DNA of 64,000 nucleotides from Massilia agrisoli (GTDB lineage Bacteria > Pseudomonadota > Gammaproteobacteria > Burkholderiales > Burkholderiaceae_D). The position numbers and the translations under genes are program-made. Positions 47,948 through 57,470 of this stretch are shown one piece after another. The notes below the pieces were generated by a model that ran no database searches, had not been told where the DNA came from, and saw nothing but the letters and a program-made list of their open reading frames with translations. Each line of letters starts with the position of its first letter. The first letter of the stretch is position 1. The stretch covers positions 124,001 to 188,000 of the forward strand of contig NZ_JAJHPV010000010.1 in the NCBI RefSeq assembly GCF_020831365.1. The letters run 5' to 3'.

Positions 47948-49195
47948 TCAGGTGGCCATGCCGCGCAACAGCAGGCCGGTGATGTACGCACCATAGGTGC
48001 CCAGCGCATACCCAAGCACCGCGAGCAGTACACCGACCGGCGCCAGCGCAGGGTGGAAGGCTGTTGCGACAACCGGTGCCGATGCGGCGCCGCCGATATT
48101 GGCCTGGGATCCCACCGCCATGAAGAACAGGGGCGCGCGAATCAGCTTGGCGACCAGCAGCATCAGGCCGCCATGGACGCTGATCCAGATCAGCCCGAGC
48201 AGGAACAGCCACGGTTTCTCAAGCAGCGCGGACAGGTCCATGTGCATGCCGATGGTCGCCACCAGGATGTACAGCATCGCCGAACCGATGGTCGATGCAC
48301 CGGCGCCTTCCATGCTGCGCGCACGCGTAAAGCTGAGCAGCAGTCCGAAGGTGGTGGCGTACACCACGATCCAGAAGAAATTCGACGTCAGGCTGTAGTC
48401 CTGCAGCCGCCATTCGGCCGGCAGCGAAGAGATCCACGCAACCGTCGGTGCGGCCAGGAAGTGCGACAGGCCGGTCACACCCAGCCCGATCGCGACAATG
48501 ACCATAACGTCGGTCAGGCTCGCAATGCGGGAGTGCTCGGCCTGGTATTTTTCGATGCTGCTTTTTAGTTCATTGATCGCGCTGAGGTCAGCGCCGGTCC
48601 ATCGGTCGAACGCCTCCGAACGGCTGGCGAGGAACAGCAGCACAGCCATCCAGACGTTTGCCACAAGCACATCGACGGCCACAAACTGGCCGAACAAGGT
48701 TGCATCGACTTCAAACACCTCTTTCATGGCGGCCTGGTTGGCGCCGCCGCCGATCCACGATCCTGCCACGGTGGTCATGCCGCGCCAGGTGTCGCCCGCC
48801 ACCGTTTCTGGATGGATCACGTTCATGGCCGCATACGCCGCCAGCGCGCCCAGCATCACCCCTGCGGTTCCCGTCAAGAACATGATCACCGCCTTCGGAC
48901 CGAGCCGTATGACGGCGCCGAAGTCGATCGCGATGCACAGCAGCACCAGTGCGCTTGGCAGCAGGTAATCGCGGGCCATCGGGTACAGCTTGGACGCGTT
49001 GCCGTCGATAAGCCCCATCGTGTTGAACAGGGCGGGAATCAGGTAGCACAGCAGCAAGGCCGGCACGTAGGTGTAGAACTTCTTCCAAAAACCTTCGGTC
49101 CGCGAGGCGGACCAGAAGACGGCGCCGAGGGTGACGGCAAGCATGCCGAGGACGACGGCGTCGTTGGTGATCAGGGCAGTTGAAGCTGGTGGCAT
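47948..49195 (-). CDS. DUF819 family integral membrane protein
   Basis: A polytopic inner-membrane protein of the DUF819 (YjcL-like) family with about ten hydrophobic segments. GGAG before the ATG at 49195 supports the start. Two family blocks, GSWIGGGANQAAMKEVF and GSQANIGGAASAPVVA, are the probable re-entrant or substrate-binding motifs with repeat symmetry. The 415-residue length is normal. The substrate is unknown. Confidence 0.93.
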   Translation of the reverse strand: MPPASTALITNDAVVLGMLAVTLGAVFWSASRTEGFWKKFYTYVPALLLCYLIPALFNTMGLIDGNASKLYPMARDYLLPSALVLLCIAIDFGAVIRLGPKAVIMFLTGTAGVMLGALAAYAAMNVIHPETVAGDTWRGMTTVAGSWIGGGANQAAMKEVFEVDATLFGQFVAVDVLVANVWMAVLLFLASRSEAFDRWTGADLSAINELKSSIEKYQAEHSRIASLTDVMVIVAIGLGVTGLSHFLAAPTVAWISSLPAEWRLQDYSLTSNFFWIVVYATTFGLLLSFTRARSMEGAGASTIGSAMLYILVATIGMHMDLSALLEKPWLFLLGLIWISVHGGLMLLVAKLIRAPLFFMAVGSQANIGGAASAPVVATAFHPALAPVGVLLAVLGYALGTYGAYITGLLLRGMAT

Positions 49196-49333
49196 CGATA
49201 CTCCGGAACAGGTGGGCGGGCCGGCCACGGTCGTAATTAACCGGGCCCGGCAGTTTGGTCGGGGTAGTATCGCTGGCGTGCGTCCCAGCGTCAACGCGCG
49301 CGGCACAAGCGGATGGTGTAAATACGTTCGGCT

Positions 49334-52300
49334 TCAGTGCTTGTCTTTGGGTGGTTCCGGCTCCTCGCCAGGATGGTAGGGGCGGGCAGTGGCGTCGATC
49401 TCGGCCTGTACCCGGATCTTGCGGGCGCGCCGGCGGGCTGTGCTGCTGCGCAGGAGCATGTAGAACACCGGCGTGAGGAAGATGCCGAAGGCGGTCACGC
49501 CGAGCATTCCCGAGAAAACCGCAATGCCCATCGCCCGCCGCATCTCACTGCCCGCGCCGCTGCTCATGATCAGCGGAATCACGCCGGCGCAAAATGCGAT
49601 GGAGGTCATCAGGATCGGGCGCAGCCGCAGGCGCGCCGCCTCGATGGTCGCCGCCAGCGTGTCCCGGCCTTGCTGCTCCAGGTCCTTGGCGAATTCAACG
49701 ATCAAAATCGCGTTCTTGCAGGCCAGCCCGACCAGCACCACCAGCGCCACCTGGGTAAAGATGTTCAGGTCGCCCGGCTGGGCAAACAGCGGCAGGCTCG
49801 ACAGCCAGACGCCGAACAGCGCCGACAGCGTACACATCGGGACAATCGCCACGATTGCCAGCGGCAAGGTCCAGCTTTCATACTGCGCCGCCAGCACCAG
49901 GATGACCAGCACCAGCGACAGCGCCAGCAGGGCGGCGAGGGTCGGAATGCGCACGCCGGTGCCGGGCAGGCCAATGTCGCGGGTAAGGCGGTCCTGGTAG
50001 GTCAGCTCGGTCCATTCGTAGCTGATCCCGCGCGGCAGGCCGGCCAGCAGCCGTTCCATCTCGGCTTCGGCCTGGCCGCTGGATATGCCGGGCCTGGGCG
50101 CTCCGTTGATGTCGGCGGAGGGAACGCCGTTGTAACGCGGCACGCGGGTTGGCCCGAAGGTCGGCTCGACTTTGACAAGAGCGCCCAGCGGCACCATCGC
50201 CCCTTGCTGGTTGCGCGTCTCGATCCGCATGATGTCGTCGGCATCCGCGCGGAACGGCGCGTCGGCCTGGACGATCACCTGGTAAGTTTTGCCGAAGCGC
50301 GTGAAGTCGTTCACGTACAGGGAACCGAGGTTGACTTGCAGCGCATCGTAGACATCGCCCAGCGCCATGCCCATCTGCTTGGCCTTGGTGCGGTCTACGT
50401 CCGCCAGCAACTGCGGCACATTGATGTCATAGGTCGAGTAGGGGGTTGCGAGCGGTGACTCGGGGTTGGCGTAGATCTGCCCAAGCGTGCCCCACACTGC
50501 CTGGTACAGGCTTTGCTCGCCCAGGCCGGCGCGGTCCTGCACCTGCAGCTTGAAGCCGCCCGCAGTGCCCACGCCTTCCACTGCCGGCGGCGGCACGACG
50601 AACATGCGCGCGCCCGTGATCTGCTGGATATCGCCGTTGACCCGTCCGAGGATCGCGTCCTTCGACAAGTCTGCGGTGGTGCGTTCGTAAAACGGCGCGA
50701 GCCCGAAAAACACCAGGCCTTCGTTGGGCGCCGCGGAGAACCCGGCGATCGACAGGCCGGGAAAGGCGACCGCATCGACAATCCCCGGCACTTTCAGCGC
50801 AATCTCGCTCATGCGCCTGATCACGGCGTCCGTGCGTTCGAGCGATGCGCCGGCCGGCAGCTGCGCGATACCGATCAGGTACTGTTTATCGGGTGCGGGC
50901 ACGAAGCCGCTGGGCACCCGCGCGAACAGCAGCGCGGTGGCGGCCAGCAGTACGAGGTACACCAGCATGGCGGCCCGCTTGCGCCCCAACATGCGCATGA
51001 CCCCGCGCTCGTAGCTTTCGCCAGCGCGGTGAAAGCCCCGGTTGAAGCGCCGGAACAGTGGGCCGAATACGCGGTCGAGCCCGCGCGTAAGGGCGTCCTT
51101 GGGCGCGTCGTGCGGCCGCAGCAAAATGGCCGCGAGCGCCGGCGACAAGGTCAGCGAGTTAAACGCCGAGATAACGGTGGAAATGGCGATGGTCACGGCG
51201 AACTGGCGGTAGAACTGGCCCGACAGCCCCGGCACGAACGCCAGCGGCACAAATACCGCGCACAGCACCAGTGCAATGGCGATGATCGGGCCGCTCACTT
51301 CCTGCATCGCCTTGACGGTGGCGTTTCGTGCGGTGAGGCCATTCTCGATATTGCGTTCGACATTCTCGACCACCACGATGGCGTCGTCGACCACGATGCC
51401 AATCGCCAGCACCAGCCCGAACAAAGTGAGCGTGTTGATCGAAAACCCGAGCGCCAGCAGCACCGCGAATGTGCCGATAATCGACACTGGCACTGCCAGC
51501 AAGGGAATGATGGACGCGCGCCAGGTCTGCAGGAACAGGATCACCACCAGCACCACCAGCAGCACCGCCTCGATCAGCGTGACCACCACCTTTTCAATCG
51601 ACGTCTGCACGAAGCGGGTCGGGTCGTACACGATGTCGTAGGCAACCCCGGGCGGGAACGACTTGCTGGCGCGCTCCATGACGGAACGCACGTCCTGCGA
51701 CAGCGCCAGCGCATTGCTGCCTGGCGCCTGGAAGATGGCGATGGCGGCCGCCTCCTTGTTGTTGAGCAGGCTGCGCAGTGCATAGGTGTTGGCGCTCATT
51801 TCGACGCGGCCGATATCCTTGATGCGCACCAGGGCGCCACTGGCCGGATCGGAGCGCACGATGATGTCCGCAAATTCTTCGACCGTGGTCAGCCTGCCCT
51901 TGGTGTTGATCGGCAGCTCGAAATCGCTGCCGCTCGGCGCGGGCGGTGCGCCCACCACGCCCGCCGCGACCTGGGCATTCTGTTCGCGCACGGCATCGAC
52001 GACATCGTTGGGTGTCAGCGCGCGCGCCGCCAGCTGCTGCGGGTTGAGCCAGATGCGCATCGCGTAGTCGCCCGCGCCAAACAGCAGCACGCTGCCCATC
52101 CCCCCGATCCTCAGCAACTCGTCGCGCAGCTGCAGCTGCCCGTAATTGCGCAGGTACAGCGCGTCGCGGCTGTTGTCGGGGCTGAGCAGGTGCACCACCA
52201 TGGTCAGGTTGGGCGCCTGCTTCTCCGTCACCACGCCGATCTGGCGCACGATTTCGGGCAGGCGCGGCAGGGCGCGGTTGATGCGGTTCTGCACCGCTGT

Positions 52301-52618
52301 CTCGGCTACCTCCGGGTTGGTGCCGATGCCGAAGGTCACAGTGAGGTTCATCGAACCGTCGGCAGACGACTGGCTTTCGTAATACAGCAGGTTGTCGATG
52401 CCGCTGATCTGTTCTTCGAGGGGCGACGCAACCGTCTCGGCGATCACGCGCGGATTGGCGCCGGGGAACTGCGCGCGCACCACTACCTGCGGCGGCGCAA
52501 CTTCGGGGTACTCGGATACGGGCAACAGGAAGATCGACAGCGCGCCGATCAGGAAAATAAAGATCGAGATCACCGTGGCAAAACGCGGCCGGTCGATGAA
52601 CTTGCTGGCGATGTCCAT
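49334..52618 (-). CDS. RND multidrug efflux permease (HAE1 family)
   Basis: A proton-driven inner-membrane pump of the AcrB/MexB type. The 1094-residue protein has 12 membrane segments in two halves, two large periplasmic loops, and the family blocks GFSINTLTLFGLVLAIGIVVDDAIVVVENVE (shown in part: the Asp pair VVDDAIVV) and the second-half proton relay region. Typical HAE1 features include PGANPRVIAETVASPLEEQI. Eight bases after the adaptor gene, so co-translated. No outer-membrane factor is encoded here. Confidence 0.97.
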   Translation of the reverse strand: MDIASKFIDRPRFATVISIFIFLIGALSIFLLPVSEYPEVAPPQVVVRAQFPGANPRVIAETVASPLEEQISGIDNLLYYESQSSADGSMNLTVTFGIGTNPEVAETAVQNRINRALPRLPEIVRQIGVVTEKQAPNLTMVVHLLSPDNSRDALYLRNYGQLQLRDELLRIGGMGSVLLFGAGDYAMRIWLNPQQLAARALTPNDVVDAVREQNAQVAAGVVGAPPAPSGSDFELPINTKGRLTTVEEFADIIVRSDPASGALVRIKDIGRVEMSANTYALRSLLNNKEAAAIAIFQAPGSNALALSQDVRSVMERASKSFPPGVAYDIVYDPTRFVQTSIEKVVVTLIEAVLLVVLVVILFLQTWRASIIPLLAVPVSIIGTFAVLLALGFSINTLTLFGLVLAIGIVVDDAIVVVENVERNIENGLTARNATVKAMQEVSGPIIAIALVLCAVFVPLAFVPGLSGQFYRQFAVTIAISTVISAFNSLTLSPALAAILLRPHDAPKDALTRGLDRVFGPLFRRFNRGFHRAGESYERGVMRMLGRKRAAMLVYLVLLAATALLFARVPSGFVPAPDKQYLIGIAQLPAGASLERTDAVIRRMSEIALKVPGIVDAVAFPGLSIAGFSAAPNEGLVFFGLAPFYERTTADLSKDAILGRVNGDIQQITGARMFVVPPPAVEGVGTAGGFKLQVQDRAGLGEQSLYQAVWGTLGQIYANPESPLATPYSTYDINVPQLLADVDRTKAKQMGMALGDVYDALQVNLGSLYVNDFTRFGKTYQVIVQADAPFRADADDIMRIETRNQQGAMVPLGALVKVEPTFGPTRVPRYNGVPSADINGAPRPGISSGQAEAEMERLLAGLPRGISYEWTELTYQDRLTRDIGLPGTGVRIPTLAALLALSLVLVILVLAAQYESWTLPLAIVAIVPMCTLSALFGVWLSSLPLFAQPGDLNIFTQVALVVLVGLACKNAILIVEFAKDLEQQGRDTLAATIEAARLRLRPILMTSIAFCAGVIPLIMSSGAGSEMRRAMGIAVFSGMLGVTAFGIFLTPVFYMLLRSSTARRRARKIRVQAEIDATARPYHPGEEPEPPKDKH

Positions 52619-52625
52619 TGCCGCG

Positions 52626-53846
52626 CTACCGTTTTTCCGGCGCCGCAGGCGCAGCGGGCGGTTTTATCGGAACCCCCTGATCGTCGAGGGCAACCACTTG
52701 CGGCGTGACAGGCGCCCCCGGCATGGCGCGCTGCAGGCCGTCGACAACGATATGCTCGCCCGGCCTGACGCCGCTGACCACCCGCATGCCGTTGACCAGC
52801 GCCCCCGGTTTTACCTCGCGCGGCTCGACAATCCCCTTGGGGCCGACCACCAGCACGACCTTGCGCGTCTGGTCGGTATTGATCGCGCGGTCAGGCACCA
52901 CGGTGCCCTTGTAAGGCTTGCCAGCACCCACCCGCACGCGCGCCGACATGCCGGGCGTGAACCGGCCGTCCGGGTTCTGGAACACCGCCCGCACCTGGAT
53001 GCTGCCGGTGCCCGGATTGAGGCGGTTGTCGACGAAGTCGATGCGCCCGGTGTGCGGAAAACCCTGCTCGTTGAACAATCCCATCCGCACAACCGGCGCC
53101 GAGTTGTCCGCCGCTGCCTGTCCGTACTTGAGCCAGGCGGCTTCACTGGCGTCGAAGTAGGCGTAGATGGGATCAAGCGACACGATGGTCGTCAGTACCG
53201 GCTCGTTGACACTGACCAGATTGCCTGCGGTCAGCGCGGTTCGCGATGCGCGTCCATCAATCGGCGCGAGGATGCGGGTGAAGCCAAGGTTCAGGCGCGC
53301 TGTCTCAAGCGCGGCCTCGGCGGCTCGAAGCGAGCTGCCCGCATTGGCCGCTGCCGCACGCCGCTCGTCCGCCTCCTGTTCGGAAATCGCCCGCATCGGC
53401 AGCAGCTGCTCGGCGCGCGCGAGCTGGGCGCGTGCAAGCTGGGCCTGCGAACGCGCCGACGCCACACTGGCCGAGCTGCGCGCCACCTCGGCCGCGAAGG
53501 GACGCGGATCTATCGTGAACAGCAACTCGTCCTTGCGCACGGGCTCGCCGTCGCGGAAGTGGACTTTGTCGAGCGTGCCGGCCACCCGCGCGCGCACTTC
53601 CACCTGCTCGACGGCAGCCAGGCGCGCGCTGAATTCTTCGAATTCCTCGACGGTGCGTTCCATGACGGGTGCGACCAGTACCTGCGGCGGGCCAGCGCCG
53701 CCTGGTGGCTGGGCGGGAGCCTGGGCCGGGTTGCAACCCGCGCAGGCAATGGCGAACGTAAGCATTCCGACTACGCGCAGGAAAAGCGCAGCGAGCGGGC
53801 AAGGCCAGGCAATGCAGGTTGGGCGAGTGGTGTCCATGTTTTCCAT
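52626..53846 (-). CDS. RND efflux periplasmic adaptor (membrane-fusion lipoprotein)
   Basis: The adaptor that connects the RND pump to an outer-membrane channel. The 406-residue protein has a signal sequence with a lipobox around IACAGC, so it is probably lipid-anchored. It has the barrel-sandwich/coiled-coil pattern: VRARVAGTLDKVHFRDG, then two coiled helices, then GRASRTALTAGNLV. Start ATG 53846; ATG 53837 is an alternative with a better ribosome binding site (GGA). Immediately upstream of the pump gene. Confidence 0.95.
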   Translation of the reverse strand: MENMDTTRPTCIAWPCPLAALFLRVVGMLTFAIACAGCNPAQAPAQPPGGAGPPQVLVAPVMERTVEEFEEFSARLAAVEQVEVRARVAGTLDKVHFRDGEPVRKDELLFTIDPRPFAAEVARSSASVASARSQAQLARAQLARAEQLLPMRAISEQEADERRAAAANAGSSLRAAEAALETARLNLGFTRILAPIDGRASRTALTAGNLVSVNEPVLTTIVSLDPIYAYFDASEAAWLKYGQAAADNSAPVVRMGLFNEQGFPHTGRIDFVDNRLNPGTGSIQVRAVFQNPDGRFTPGMSARVRVGAGKPYKGTVVPDRAINTDQTRKVVLVVGPKGIVEPREVKPGALVNGMRVVSGVRPGEHIVVDGLQRAMPGAPVTPQVVALDDQGVPIKPPAAPAAPEKR

Positions 53847-53970
53847 ACTGGCGGCGCGGCGCCAGGCAGGGGCCTGGATGCCGTTCAGTTGGAGTCAAAC
53901 TGGAGGGTGTGGTTCGGCGAGGAACATGGCGGAGATCAGCACGTCGAAATGGGATTCGTGCTCATCGCCG

Positions 53971-54052
53971 CGTCGTCCCCGCGAAGGCGGGGACCTATGC
54001 TTCGCAGGATGATCATCTGGAGCATGGATTCCCGCCTACGCGGGAACGACGC
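53971..54052. repeat. REP/REPIN-like paired inverted repeat, copy 4
   Basis: CGTCGTCCCCGC, GAAG, GCGGGGACCTATGC at 53971-54000 faces ATGGATTCCCGC, CTAC, GCGGGAACGACGC at about 54024-54052. It lies in the 236-base gap between ttcA and the adaptor gene. Compensating changes keep the left arm paired. Confidence 0.85.
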
Positions 54053-54082
54053 AGAGAAACGGCGCCATCGGCGCCGTCTGGT

Positions 54083-54988
54083 TTATTCCCGCTGCAGGGT
54101 GATCGTCCCCAGCCCTGTCGTGGGCGTCGAGCACGGCTCCTCGTCAAACGCGATATCGCCCAGCGGATTGGGCACGCCATCGGTCTTCAGGTCAACGAAG
54201 CCGAACATGTCGCGGTCCATCAGGTGCGACGGCACCACGGTCGACAGCGACGAGAAAATATTCTCGCAGCGGCCCGGGTGCTTCTTGTCCCACTCGCGCA
54301 TCATGTTCTTGATCTGCTTGCGCTGCAGGTTTTCCTGCGAACCGCACAGGTCGCACGGAATGATCGGGAACCCTTTCACTTCCGCATAACGCGTCGTGTC
54401 GGCTTCCTTCACATACGCCATCGGACGGATCACCATGTGCTTGCCGTCATCCGACACCAGCTTGGCCGGCATGCCTTTCAGCTTCCCGCCGAAGAACATG
54501 TTCAGGAAGAAGGTTTCAAGGATGTCGTCGCGGTGGTGGCCGAGCGCGATCTTGTTGCATTTCAACTCATCGGCCACGCGGTACAAGATGCCGCGGCGCA
54601 GGCGCGAGCACAGCGAGCAGGTGGTCTTGCCCTCAGGGATCAGGCGCTTGACGATGCTGTAGGTGTCCTGGTTCTCGATGTGGAATGGGATGCCCAGCTT
54701 CTCCAGGTAGGCCGGCAGGATCTCCGCCGGGAAGTTCGGCTGCTTCTGGTCGAGGTTCACCGCCACCAGCTCGAACTTGATCGGTGCGCGCTCGCGCAGG
54801 GTCATCAGGATGTCGAGCAGCGCGTAGCTGTCCTTGCCGCCGGACAGGCAGACCATCACCTTGTCGCCGTCTTCAATCATGTTGAAGTCGCCGATGGCCT
54901 GGCCGACCAGGCGGCACAGGCGCTTGTGCAGCTTGTTGTTCTCGTAGGCCACCTTGTCGGCCACCGCTTCCATTACTGCCGCGTTCAT
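54083..54988 (-). CDS. ttcA: tRNA 2-thiocytidine biosynthesis protein TtcA
   Basis: TtcA thiolates cytidine 32 of tRNA using an iron-sulfur cluster. The ATG at 54988 has GGAGGAC upstream and overlaps the folB stop (ATGA). The 301-residue protein has the PP-loop [13 protein letters not shown], and the CxxC pair [12 protein letters not shown] with a third Cys in [10 protein letters not shown], all needed for the cluster. The [14 protein letters not shown] block is typical. Confidence 0.97.
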   Translation of the reverse strand: MNAAVMEAVADKVAYENNKLHKRLCRLVGQAIGDFNMIEDGDKVMVCLSGGKDSYALLDILMTLRERAPIKFELVAVNLDQKQPNFPAEILPAYLEKLGIPFHIENQDTYSIVKRLIPEGKTTCSLCSRLRRGILYRVADELKCNKIALGHHRDDILETFFLNMFFGGKLKGMPAKLVSDDGKHMVIRPMAYVKEADTTRYAEVKGFPIIPCDLCGSQENLQRKQIKNMMREWDKKHPGRCENIFSSLSTVVPSHLMDRDMFGFVDLKTDGVPNPLGDIAFDEEPCSTPTTGLGTITLQRE

Positions 54989-55383
54989 ACGTCCTCCTTG
55001 ATCCGGAAGACTTCGACGCCGACGCCTTCGCAGTCCGGGTACACGTCCGGCTTCATGGTCGACACGCGCACCGCGCGCACCTTCGGGTGCGCCAGCATCG
55101 AGCGCACCACGTCGTCGCACAGCGACTCCTGCAGGTGCACGTGGCCCTGCGCCATGCGGCGCGCGATGGTTTCGCGCATGAAGTCGTAGTCGACCACTTC
55201 TTCCAGGTGGTCTTCCTTCGGTGTCGACAGCGCCAGCGGGATGTACAGGTCGACGTTGATCAGGACGCGCTGTTCGCCCTTCTTTTCGAAATCGTGCACC
55301 CCGATGTTGATCATCACTTCGTAATTGCGCAGGAACAGCCGGCGGCAGTCGGCGAGCTTGGGGTGGTTAAGGGCGGACAGCAT
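54985..55383 (-). CDS. folB: Dihydroneopterin aldolase
   Basis: FolB cleaves dihydroneopterin in folate synthesis. The 132-residue protein has the family pattern [28 protein letters not shown] and [15 protein letters not shown], with the catalytic Glu and Lys regions. It overlaps ttcA by four bases. The gene before it is a pteridine-reductase-like SDR, so the three may be one operon for pterin metabolism. Confidence 0.95.
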   Translation of the reverse strand: MLSALNHPKLADCRRLFLRNYEVMINIGVHDFEKKGEQRVLINVDLYIPLALSTPKEDHLEEVVDYDFMRETIARRMAQGHVHLQESLCDDVVRSMLAHPKVRAVRVSTMKPDVYPDCEGVGVEVFRIKEDV

Positions 55384-55392
55384 GGGTTACCT

Positions 55393-56175
55393 CTATTTTT
55401 GTAAGAACATGACGTCGCGCGGCAGCTGCAGCAAATGCTGGCCGCCGTCGACGAGTAAAGTGGTGCCGGTGACGGCGCGCGCCGACGCTGCGTAGCAGAC
55501 CGCGTCGACGATGTCTTGCGGGGTGCTGGAGCGGCCCAGCGGCGTGGCCTGGTGCGCCTTGGCGAAGCCGGTGTCGGTCTGGTCGCCCGACACCATCGTC
55601 AGGCCGGGGGCGATGCCGACCACGCGCACCGTCGGCGCCAGCGCTTGCGCCAGCATCGTGGTGGCCGTGTGCAGCGCCGATTTCGACAGCGTGTACGACA
55701 AAAAATCCGGGTTCAGATTGTACAGTTTCTGGTCCAGCAGGTTGATGACGACCGCTTCGCCGCCCTCCGGCGTGGCGGCGTGCAGCGCCTGCGCCAGCAG
55801 CAGCGGGGCGGTCAGGTTGGCCTGCATGTGCGCAGCCAGCAGGGCCGGCGAAAAACTGGTCGGGTTATCGTATTCGAACAGCGATGCGTTGTTCACCACG
55901 CAGGTCACCGGCCCCAGTTTTTCGAACGCGCGCGCCAGCAGGCCGCGCACCTGCGTTTCGTCCGCGAGGTCGCATTGCAGCAGGGCGGCGCGCTGGCCGG
56001 CTGCGCCCACGGCGTCAAAGGTTTCCCGCGCCTCGGTTTCCGAGCCGCGGTAATGGACAGCCACGTCCCAGCCTGCTTTGGCGAGCCCGAGCGCGATCGC
56101 GCGCCCGATGCGCTTGCCGGCGCCGGTTACCAGCGCAACCTTGCGCGCCGGCGTGGTACTTCCAGAAGTTTGCAT
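55393..56175 (-). CDS. SDR oxidoreductase, pteridine reductase/FolM-like
   Basis: A short-chain dehydrogenase with a TGAGKRIGRAIALGLAKAG nucleotide loop (the Arg suggests NADPH), NNAS, and a catalytic YTLSK. The mix of TGAGKRIGRAI and DQKLYNLNPDFLSYTLSKSAL resembles pteridine reductases and FolM. Start at ATG 56175; a TTG at 56190 is less likely. The protein is 260 residues. Position next to folB supports a pterin substrate, but the reaction is inferred. Confidence 0.88.
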   Translation of the reverse strand: MQTSGSTTPARKVALVTGAGKRIGRAIALGLAKAGWDVAVHYRGSETEARETFDAVGAAGQRAALLQCDLADETQVRGLLARAFEKLGPVTCVVNNASLFEYDNPTSFSPALLAAHMQANLTAPLLLAQALHAATPEGGEAVVINLLDQKLYNLNPDFLSYTLSKSALHTATTMLAQALAPTVRVVGIAPGLTMVSGDQTDTGFAKAHQATPLGRSSTPQDIVDAVCYAASARAVTGTTLLVDGGQHLLQLPRDVMFLQK

Positions 56176-56178
56176 AAA

Positions 56179-56214
56179 TTGTTGATCCAAGCTGTTATGG
56201 CTACAATGCCGGGA
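56179..56214 (+). promoter_or_regulatory. Sigma70-like promoter of the MidA-like gene, possibly leaderless
   Basis: TTGTTG (56179-56184), a 17-base spacer, and TACAAT (56202-56207) form a good sigma70 promoter. The usual transcription start six to seven bases after the -10 would be at about 56214, which is the A of the start ATG. No ribosome binding site exists before this ATG. This suggests a leaderless mRNA. Confidence 0.6.
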
Positions 56215-57362
56215 TGACCTTACCCGCTCCCGACAGCGACGCGCTGGCCGCGTCCCACGCCTTGCAAAACCAGATCGCCGCCGACATCGCCGCGAATGAC
56301 GGGGCGATTTCGTTCGCGCGTTTCATGGAGCTGGCCCTGTACGCGCCGAACCTCGGCTATTACAGCGGCGGTGCGGCCAAGCTGGGCGAGGCGGGCGACT
56401 TTACCACCGCGCCCGAGATCACTTCGCTGTTCGGCGCCACGCTGGCGCAGGCGGCAGCCGCTATTATCGCCCAAAGCGCAGCTAATATCCTCGAATTCGG
56501 GGCTGGCACCGGCAAACTGGCGCGCGACGTGCTCACCGCGCTACACCAGGCGGGTGTCGCGGTCGACCACTACTATATTGTCGAATTGTCGGGCGAACTG
56601 CGCGCGCGCCAGCAGGAAGCGCTGCGCGACTTCCCGCAGGTGCGCTGGCTGGACGGTTTCCCGGACTCCTTCAGCGGCGTGGTGCTGGCCAACGAGGTGC
56701 TCGATGCGATGCCGGTGGAGCTGGTCAAAAAGACTGCGTCCGGCTGGGTTGAGGTGATGGTCACCATCGACAACGGCGCCTTTGCCTACCTTGAGCGCGA
56801 ACCGTCCGCATCGCTGGCGGCCCACATCGCCGCACAGATTCCCGATGCCGACCAGCTGCCCGACGGCTACCTGACCGAGGTGCACCCGGTCGCAGCAGGC
56901 TTCATGGCCTCGCTGGCGCGCATGCTCGGCAAGGGCAGGGGCGCCGCCTTCCTGTTCGACTACGGCTTCCCCGCGCACGAATACTATGTCGGCCAGCGCG
57001 AGACCGGCACCGTGATGTGCCACTACCGCCACCACTCGCATCCCGACCCGTTTTACCTGCCTGGCCTGCAGGACATCACCGCCCACGTCGACTTCACGGC
57101 CATGGCGCTGGCCGCCCAGGACAATGGCGTGGATGTCCTCGGCTACATGAACCAGGCGGCATTTTTGCTGGGTGCGGGCATCGGCGAATTGCTGCTGCGC
57201 ACCAGCCCGGACGATGCGATGCGCTACCTGCCGCAAGCGAACGCGGTGCAAAAGCTGGTGTCGCCGGCCGAGATGGGCGAGCTGTTCAAGGTGCTGATCG
57301 TCGGCCAGGGTGTCACGGTGCCCGAGGCAATCGTGCGCGCCGACCGCAGCCACCGGCTGTAG
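56214..57362 (+). CDS. MidA/NDUFAF7-type SAM-dependent methyltransferase
   Basis: A class I methyltransferase of the DUF185 (MidA) family; human NDUFAF7 methylates a complex I arginine. The 382-residue protein has ISFARFMELALYAPNLGYY, the GDFTTAPEITSLFG block, SAM-binding EFGAGTGKLA, and VLANEVLDAMPVELV. The bacterial target is unknown, and complex I methylation is an inference only. Divergent from the SDR gene; promoter at 56179. Confidence 0.93.
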   Translation: MTLPAPDSDALAASHALQNQIAADIAANDGAISFARFMELALYAPNLGYYSGGAAKLGEAGDFTTAPEITSLFGATLAQAAAAIIAQSAANILEFGAGTGKLARDVLTALHQAGVAVDHYYIVELSGELRARQQEALRDFPQVRWLDGFPDSFSGVVLANEVLDAMPVELVKKTASGWVEVMVTIDNGAFAYLEREPSASLAAHIAAQIPDADQLPDGYLTEVHPVAAGFMASLARMLGKGRGAAFLFDYGFPAHEYYVGQRETGTVMCHYRHHSHPDPFYLPGLQDITAHVDFTAMALAAQDNGVDVLGYMNQAAFLLGAGIGELLLRTSPDDAMRYLPQANAVQKLVSPAEMGELFKVLIVGQGVTVPEAIVRADRSHRL

Positions 57363-57470
57363 ACTTTATAGCATCTTGCGCACAGGATACAATCACGGCT
57401 ATGCTCCCGGGCCGGGCAGAGCGCCGCATCGGCTATTATGAAGTGAACAGCATTGCCTGAACCTTAAGCC

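Noticed and set aside
50513-52708. Long plus-strand frame overlapping the RND permease
   Set aside because: Arg/His/Gln-rich shadow of a certain gene; no motif or start support.
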